64,000 nt of DNA from Pantoea sp. Cy-639 (GTDB lineage Bacteria > Pseudomonadota > Gammaproteobacteria > Pseudomonadales > Pseudomonadaceae), in the NCBI RefSeq assembly GCF_011752525.1, contig NZ_VWXI01000003.1, positions 124,001-188,000 of the forward strand, given 5' to 3'. Position numbers and translations under genes: made by a program. Shown piece by piece: positions 58,987 through 64,000 of the stretch. Below the pieces are notes generated by a model, which saw nothing but the letters and a program-made list of their open reading frames with translations, was not told the DNA's origin and did not search any database. Positions within the stretch are counted from its first letter, which is position 1. Each line of letters begins with the position of its first letter.

Positions 58987-59023
58987 ACACAAAAAAAGCA
59001 CCCTCGCGGTGCTTTTTTTGTGT
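58987..59023. terminator. Bidirectional intrinsic terminator after suhB
   Basis: ACACAAAAAAAGCACC and GGTGCTTTTTTTGTGT are perfect 16-base inverted arms around a 5-base centre. Each strand shows a G/C stem followed by seven T residues, so it can end suhB transcripts from the left and the glycine-zipper gene from the right. Confidence 0.9.
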
Positions 59024-59083
59024 CTGCGCCCCAATCGCCCCTCCCGGCAGGAGCGGCCTACAGGAAAGCAGGCCTCAGCGCGC

Positions 59084-59632
59084 TCACTGTCCCGGCTGGT
59101 TCTGGCTGAGGATCAGCTTGCCGTTCTTGTCCAGCGGAATGGTCGAGCCCGGCTCGCGATCCATCTTGATCTTGCCGACCTGATCACCGATGGAATAAGT
59201 CACGTTGTAACCCACCACCTTCTCGCTGAGGTCATTGACCGTGTTGCAGCGAGTCTGGGTAGTCGTGGTGGTGTCACGCTCCTGCATGTACTCCTGGGTC
59301 TTGTTGCCGGCATAGCCGCCACCGACCGCACCGGCCACGGTGGCGAGCTTGCGGCCGTTGCCGCTACCGATCTGGTTGCCCAGCAGGCCGCCGGCGAGCG
59401 CACCGACCACGGTGCCGGCAATCTGGTGCTGGTCCTTGACCGGCGCCCGGTGCGTCACCACCACGTCCTTGCAGACCTGACGCGGCGTCTTGATGGTTTC
59501 CTTGATCGGCTGCACGTCGGTGACCTGAGCATACTCAGGGCCTTTGTTGACCAAGCTGTAGGTCGCTACAGCACCCCCGGCAGTCACACCGACAGCCCCC
59601 AGCACCGCACCCACCAGCATTGATTTGTTCAC
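59084..59632 (-). CDS. Glycine-zipper (YMGG-like) envelope protein
   Basis: A 182-residue protein with an N-terminal hydrophobic segment (KSMLVGAVLGAVGVTAGGAVATYS) that is either a signal anchor or a signal peptide without a clear lipobox. The centre holds a glycine-zipper 2TM motif (GTVVGALAGGLLGNQIGSGNGRKLATVAGAVGGGYAGNK), quoted in pieces: GALAGGLLGNQIG and GAVGGGYAGNK. Such Rick_17kDa_Anti-like proteins sit in the envelope and often bind other membrane proteins. Its precise role is unknown. Confidence 0.85.
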   Translation of the reverse strand: MNKSMLVGAVLGAVGVTAGGAVATYSLVNKGPEYAQVTDVQPIKETIKTPRQVCKDVVVTHRAPVKDQHQIAGTVVGALAGGLLGNQIGSGNGRKLATVAGAVGGGYAGNKTQEYMQERDTTTTTQTRCNTVNDLSEKVVGYNVTYSIGDQVGKIKMDREPGSTIPLDKNGKLILSQNQPGQ

Positions 59633-59689
59633 GTGAACCTCCTAGTCATACCCGCGGGATCTGGGCCCGCTTCAGTCCCAGCCTTGGAG

Positions 59690-59731
59690 CAAAAAAAAAG
59701 GCGCGAGTTCAACACTCGCGCCTCTCTTTTC
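59690..59731 (-). terminator. Terminator of the sec operon
   Basis: The stem AGGCGCGAGT / ACTCGCGCCT (59699-59708 and 59714-59723) has a 5-base loop. On the minus strand nine T residues follow, an ideal intrinsic terminator 23 bases after secF. On the plus strand TCTCTTTT follows, so some bidirectional activity is possible. Confidence 0.88.
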
Positions 59732-59754
59732 ACCATTTGGCGTAGGACAAGTCC

Positions 59755-60663
59755 TTACGGACGGTCGTCCACACCATCGGTTTTAGCCGGCGGGATGAGG
59801 TCTTCGCTGCTCAGGTTCAGCCAGATCAGCACCACGTTGGCGATGTAGATCGACGAGTAGGTACCCGCCATGACACCGATGAACAGGGCCAGGGAGAAGC
59901 CGAACAGGTTGTCGCCGCCGAAGAACAGCAATGCGGCGATGGCCAGCAAGGTCGACACCGAAGTGGCGATGGTGCGCAGCAGGGTCTGGGTGGTCGAGAC
60001 GTTGATGTTCTCGATCAGCGAGGCCTTGCGCATCACCCGGAAGTTCTCGCGCACCCGGTCGAACACGACGATGGTGTCGTTCAGCGAGTAGCCGATGATC
60101 GCCAGCACCGCCGCCAGCACCGTCAGGTCGAAGGTGATCTGGAAGAACGACAGGATGCCCATGGTCACCACCACGTCGTGCACCAGCGAGACGATGGCGC
60201 CGACCGCGAACTTCCACTGGAAGCGGAAGGCCAGGTAGATGAGGATGCCGCCCAGGGCCAGGAGCATGCCCATGCCGCCCTGGTCGCGCAGCTCTTCACC
60301 CACCTGCGGGCCGACGAACTCGACGCGCTTGAGCGTTGCCGGGTTGTCGCCGCCCGCCTTCTGCAAGGCTGCAGCGACCTTGTTGCCCAACTGCGGGTCA
60401 TCGCCCGGCATGCGCACCAGCAGGTCGGTGGTGGCGCCGAAGCTCTGCACCACGGCCTCGTGGAAGCCGGAGTCGACCAGCTCGGCACGTACCGCCTTGA
60501 GGTCCGCCGGACGCTCGTAGGTGAGCTCGATCAGCGTACCGCCGGTGAAGTCCAGGCCGAAGTTCAGACCCTTGTGCCACCAGCTGAACAGCGCCAGCAC
60601 GGTGAGGAGCACGGTGACGGCGAACGCGACATTGCGCACGCCCATGAAGTTGATGGTTTTCAT
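59755..60663 (-). CDS. secF: Protein translocase subunit SecF
   Basis: A 302-residue membrane protein from ATG 60663. Family features are the first span (VAFAVTVLLTVLALFSWW), then LNFGLDFTGGTLIELTYE, the periplasmic domain and the C-terminal five spans with DTIVVFDRVRENFR. With SecD it uses the proton gradient to complete protein export. It ends the operon tgt-yajC-secD-secF. Confidence 0.97.
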   Translation of the reverse strand: MKTINFMGVRNVAFAVTVLLTVLALFSWWHKGLNFGLDFTGGTLIELTYERPADLKAVRAELVDSGFHEAVVQSFGATTDLLVRMPGDDPQLGNKVAAALQKAGGDNPATLKRVEFVGPQVGEELRDQGGMGMLLALGGILIYLAFRFQWKFAVGAIVSLVHDVVVTMGILSFFQITFDLTVLAAVLAIIGYSLNDTIVVFDRVRENFRVMRKASLIENINVSTTQTLLRTIATSVSTLLAIAALLFFGGDNLFGFSLALFIGVMAGTYSSIYIANVVLIWLNLSSEDLIPPAKTDGVDDRP

Positions 60664-60673
60664 CGCAGCTCCC

Positions 60674-62536
60674 TCAAACCCACAGCTTCTTGATGTCACG
60701 CCCGCCGCAGGTCAGGTTGACCATGGCACGGGTCACCATGACGGCGGTGAACATCGAGGTGAAAATCCCGAGGGACATGGTGACCGCGAAGCCCTTGACC
60801 GGACCGGTACCCATGGCGAACAGGATGCCACCGACCAGCAGGCTGGTCAGGTTGGCGTCGATGATCGCGGTGTAGGCACGGTTGAAGCCTTCGTGGATGG
60901 CGCGCTGCACCGACATGCCGGCTTTGAGCTCCTCGCGGATACGCGAGAAGATCAGCACGTTGGCGTCGACCGCCATACCCATGGTCAGCACGATACCGGC
61001 GATGCCCGGCAGGGTCAGCGTCGCGCCCAGCAGCGACATCAGCGCCAGCAGCAGGATCATGTTGCCGGTCAGGGCGACGGTGGCGATCACGCCGAAGCCG
61101 CGGTAGATGGCGATGATGAACAGCGACACGAACAGCATGCCCCACAGGGACGCGTCGATACCCTTGGTGATGTTGTCGGCACCCAGGCTCGGGCCAATGG
61201 TACGTTCTTCGGCGAAGTACATCGGCGCGGCCAGACCACCGGCACGCAGCAGCAGGGCCAGTTCGGAGGACTCGCCCTGGCCGTTCAGGCCGGTGATGCG
61301 GAACTGGCTGCCCAGCGGCGACTGGATGGTCGCCAGGCTGATGATCTTCTTCTCTTCCTTGAAGCTCTGCACCGCGACGTCTTTCTCGACGCCATCGACA
61401 GTCTGCTTCTCGTAGCGGGTCACCGGCTTCTGCTCGATGAAGATCACCGCCATGCTGCGACCGACGTTGGTGCGGGTGGCGCGGCTCATCAGCTCGCCGC
61501 CATGGCCGTCGAGGCGGATGTTCACCTGTGGGCGACCGTGCTCGTCGAAGCTGGCCTGGGCGTCGGTGACCTGGTCACCGGTGATGATCAGGCCGCGTTC
61601 GACCGCAGCGGAGCGGCCGCCCTCGCGGAACTCGAACACCTCGGTGGTGGCCTTGGAAGCGCCCGGCTCGGCGCCGAAGCGGAACTCCAGGTTGGCAGTC
61701 TTGCCGAGGATACGCTTGGCCTCGGCAGTGTCCTGCACGCCCGGCAGCTCGACCACGATGCGGTTGGCGCCCTGGCGCTGGACCAGCGGCTCGGCCACGC
61801 CCAGCTCGTTCACGCGGTTGCGGACGGTGGTCAGGTTCTGCTTGATGGAGTATTCGCGGATCTCGGCGACCTTGGCCTGGGTCAGCGCCAGGCGCAGCAC
61901 GGCGAGCTCGTTGCGCTCTGTGGTGGTCAGGTCGAAATCATTGAAATTCTTGCGGATCAGGCTACGGGCCTGTTCGCGGGTAGCGTCGTCGGCGAAGCCC
62001 AGCATGATGCCGCCGTCCTGCTGAGGCAGGCTGCGGTAGCGGATGCGCTCTTTGCGCAGCAAGGTCTTGACCTCGCCTTCGTAGACTTTCATGCGCGCGG
62101 TCATGGCCTTGTCCATGTCCACTTCCAGCAGGAAGTGCACACCACCGGACAGGTCCAGGCCGAGCTTCATCGGGCTGGCACCCAGGTTGCGCAGCCACTG
62201 CGGGGTGGTCTGGGCCAGGTTCAGGGCCACGACGTAGTCATCGCCGAGCGCCTTGCGCACCACATCCTTGGCCGGAAGCTGGTCTTCCTGGTTGGTCAGG
62301 CGCACCAGCGCACTGCCCTTCTCGCCCAGGCTGCCGCCCTTCACGGTGATCCCGGCATCGGCCAGCGCCTTGGTGGCACGGTCGAGGTCGGCCTGGCTGA
62401 CATGCAGCGCGGAACTGGCACCGCTGATCTGCACCGCCGGATCATCCGGATAGAGGTTGGGAGCGGAATAAATAAAACCGATCGCCAGCACCACCACGAT
62501 CAGCAGGTATTTCCACAGAGGGTATTTGTTCAGCAT
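60674..62536 (-). CDS. secD: Protein translocase subunit SecD
   Basis: A 620-residue membrane protein. It begins LNKYPLWKYLLIVVVLAIGFIYSAPNLYPDDPA, contains LGLDLSGGVHFLLEVDM, two large periplasmic domains, and a C-terminal bundle with GMAVDANVLIFSRIREEL and the D/R pair for proton coupling. ATG 62536 is preferred; a GTG one codon earlier is possible. A GC hairpin lies between it and yajC. Confidence 0.97.
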   Translation of the reverse strand: MLNKYPLWKYLLIVVVLAIGFIYSAPNLYPDDPAVQISGASSALHVSQADLDRATKALADAGITVKGGSLGEKGSALVRLTNQEDQLPAKDVVRKALGDDYVVALNLAQTTPQWLRNLGASPMKLGLDLSGGVHFLLEVDMDKAMTARMKVYEGEVKTLLRKERIRYRSLPQQDGGIMLGFADDATREQARSLIRKNFNDFDLTTTERNELAVLRLALTQAKVAEIREYSIKQNLTTVRNRVNELGVAEPLVQRQGANRIVVELPGVQDTAEAKRILGKTANLEFRFGAEPGASKATTEVFEFREGGRSAAVERGLIITGDQVTDAQASFDEHGRPQVNIRLDGHGGELMSRATRTNVGRSMAVIFIEQKPVTRYEKQTVDGVEKDVAVQSFKEEKKIISLATIQSPLGSQFRITGLNGQGESSELALLLRAGGLAAPMYFAEERTIGPSLGADNITKGIDASLWGMLFVSLFIIAIYRGFGVIATVALTGNMILLLALMSLLGATLTLPGIAGIVLTMGMAVDANVLIFSRIREELKAGMSVQRAIHEGFNRAYTAIIDANLTSLLVGGILFAMGTGPVKGFAVTMSLGIFTSMFTAVMVTRAMVNLTCGGRDIKKLWV

Positions 62537-62600
62537 CACGCCGCCCGTTCAAGACGCGGGGCGCTTTGCGCGCCCCGACTGGAAAAATGAAACCGGTAAC

Positions 62601-62936
62601 TCAGATAGCCTTGAGCGTACCTTTTGGCAGGGTCGCGGCAATGGCGCCCTTCTGGAACTTCAGTTCGACGGTGTCGGACACTTCCAGGACCACGAAGTCA
62701 TCGGAGACCTTGACGATCTTGCCGGCGATACCACCGTTGGTGACCACTTCGTCACCTTTCTGCAAGTTGCTCAGCAGGTTCTTCTGCTCTTTGGCACGCT
62801 TGGCCTGCGGGCGCCAGATCATCAGGTAGAAGATGACCAGGAAGCCGACCAGGAAGATCCATTCGAAGCCGGTACCGGCAGGGCCGGCGGCAGGGGCTGC
62901 AGCGTCCGCGTAGGCGGCGGGAATCAAGAAGCTCAT
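62601..62936 (-). CDS. yajC: Preprotein translocase accessory subunit YajC
   Basis: A 111-residue protein with one membrane span near residues 27-45 (GFEWIFLVGFLVIFYLMIW), the family text RPQAKRAKEQKNLL just after it, and the cytoplasmic beta domain GDEVVTNGGIAGKIVKVSDDFVVLEV. It associates with SecDF. It precedes secD by 64 bp. Confidence 0.96.
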   Translation of the reverse strand: MSFLIPAAYADAAAPAAGPAGTGFEWIFLVGFLVIFYLMIWRPQAKRAKEQKNLLSNLQKGDEVVTNGGIAGKIVKVSDDFVVLEVSDTVELKFQKGAIAATLPKGTLKAI

Positions 62937-62978
62937 TGGGCACTCCTAATGTAATTTTCTAATAATGGATGCGAACAG

Positions 62979-64000
<1,022 letters not shown>

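Noticed and set aside
62555..62577. GC hairpin between yajC and secD as a terminator
   Set aside because: It has no T-run on the transcribed strand and sits inside an operon, so it is at most an mRNA-processing or stability element.

Overview
The window is chromosomal DNA from a high-GC gammaproteobacterium, almost certainly a Pseudomonas of the P. putida group. This rests on the gene families (OprD-type porin inside a dpp operon, Fur/FecI iron genes, SpeC-type ornithine decarboxylase, isc operon followed by ndk-rlmN-pilF-rodZ-ispG-hisS-bamB-der), on putida-type REP palindromes, and on a gene order that, from memory, follows P. putida KT2440 closely. It is ordinary core chromosome interrupted by a few accessory islets.

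Layout. 1-8338 (+): dipeptide uptake operon: a truncated dppA-type binding protein, an OprD-family porin, a second dppA-type protein, then dppBCDF. 8341-14573: accessory Rhs locus on the minus strand: a 1556-residue Rhs protein with a 113-residue toxin-like tip, an overlapping candidate immunity gene, and behind it a decayed second cassette (Rhs-core scrap, toxin pseudogene, truncated immunity copy). The block lies between two perfect 39-bp direct repeats that include REP sequence. 14567-15556 (-): a membrane protein and a 24-residue hydrophobic peptide. 15773-19550 (+): AraC regulator with an NTF2-like N-terminus, FAD amine oxidoreductase, cupin, periplasmic polyamine-binding protein. 19671-21254 (-): prfC. 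21909-25351 (+): OpuC/OsmU-type betaine/choline ABC transporter. 25450-29444 (-): fecI-fecR-fecA ferric citrate uptake. 30096-31259 (+): speC. 31348-32569 (-): an AT-richer islet with an unknown gene and a broken gene. 32598-39211: Fur-type iron locus (Sel1 protein and piuC on minus; TonB receptor and PepSY-flavodoxin reductase on plus).

39289-58003 is a long minus-strand housekeeping block: omega-amidase and methionine-type aminotransferase, der-bamB-yfgM-hisS-ispG-rodZ-pilF-rlmN, ndk, the isc operon (iscR-S-U-A-hscB-hscA-fdx-iscX), cysE and trmJ. suhB (+) follows, then a glycine-zipper lipoprotein-like gene and secF-secD-yajC-tgt (-), with tgt running off the right end.

The genes tell a coherent story of nutrient scavenging (dipeptides, polyamines, betaines, ferric citrate, siderophores) beside Fe-S cluster assembly, with iron-linked control visible as Fur-like boxes near fecI and piu and two tandem IscR-like sites at the isc promoter. 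The most unusual part is the Rhs locus, which preserves the record of a displaced toxin/immunity pair. No CRISPR array, tRNA, rRNA, insertion sequence or integrase was seen.
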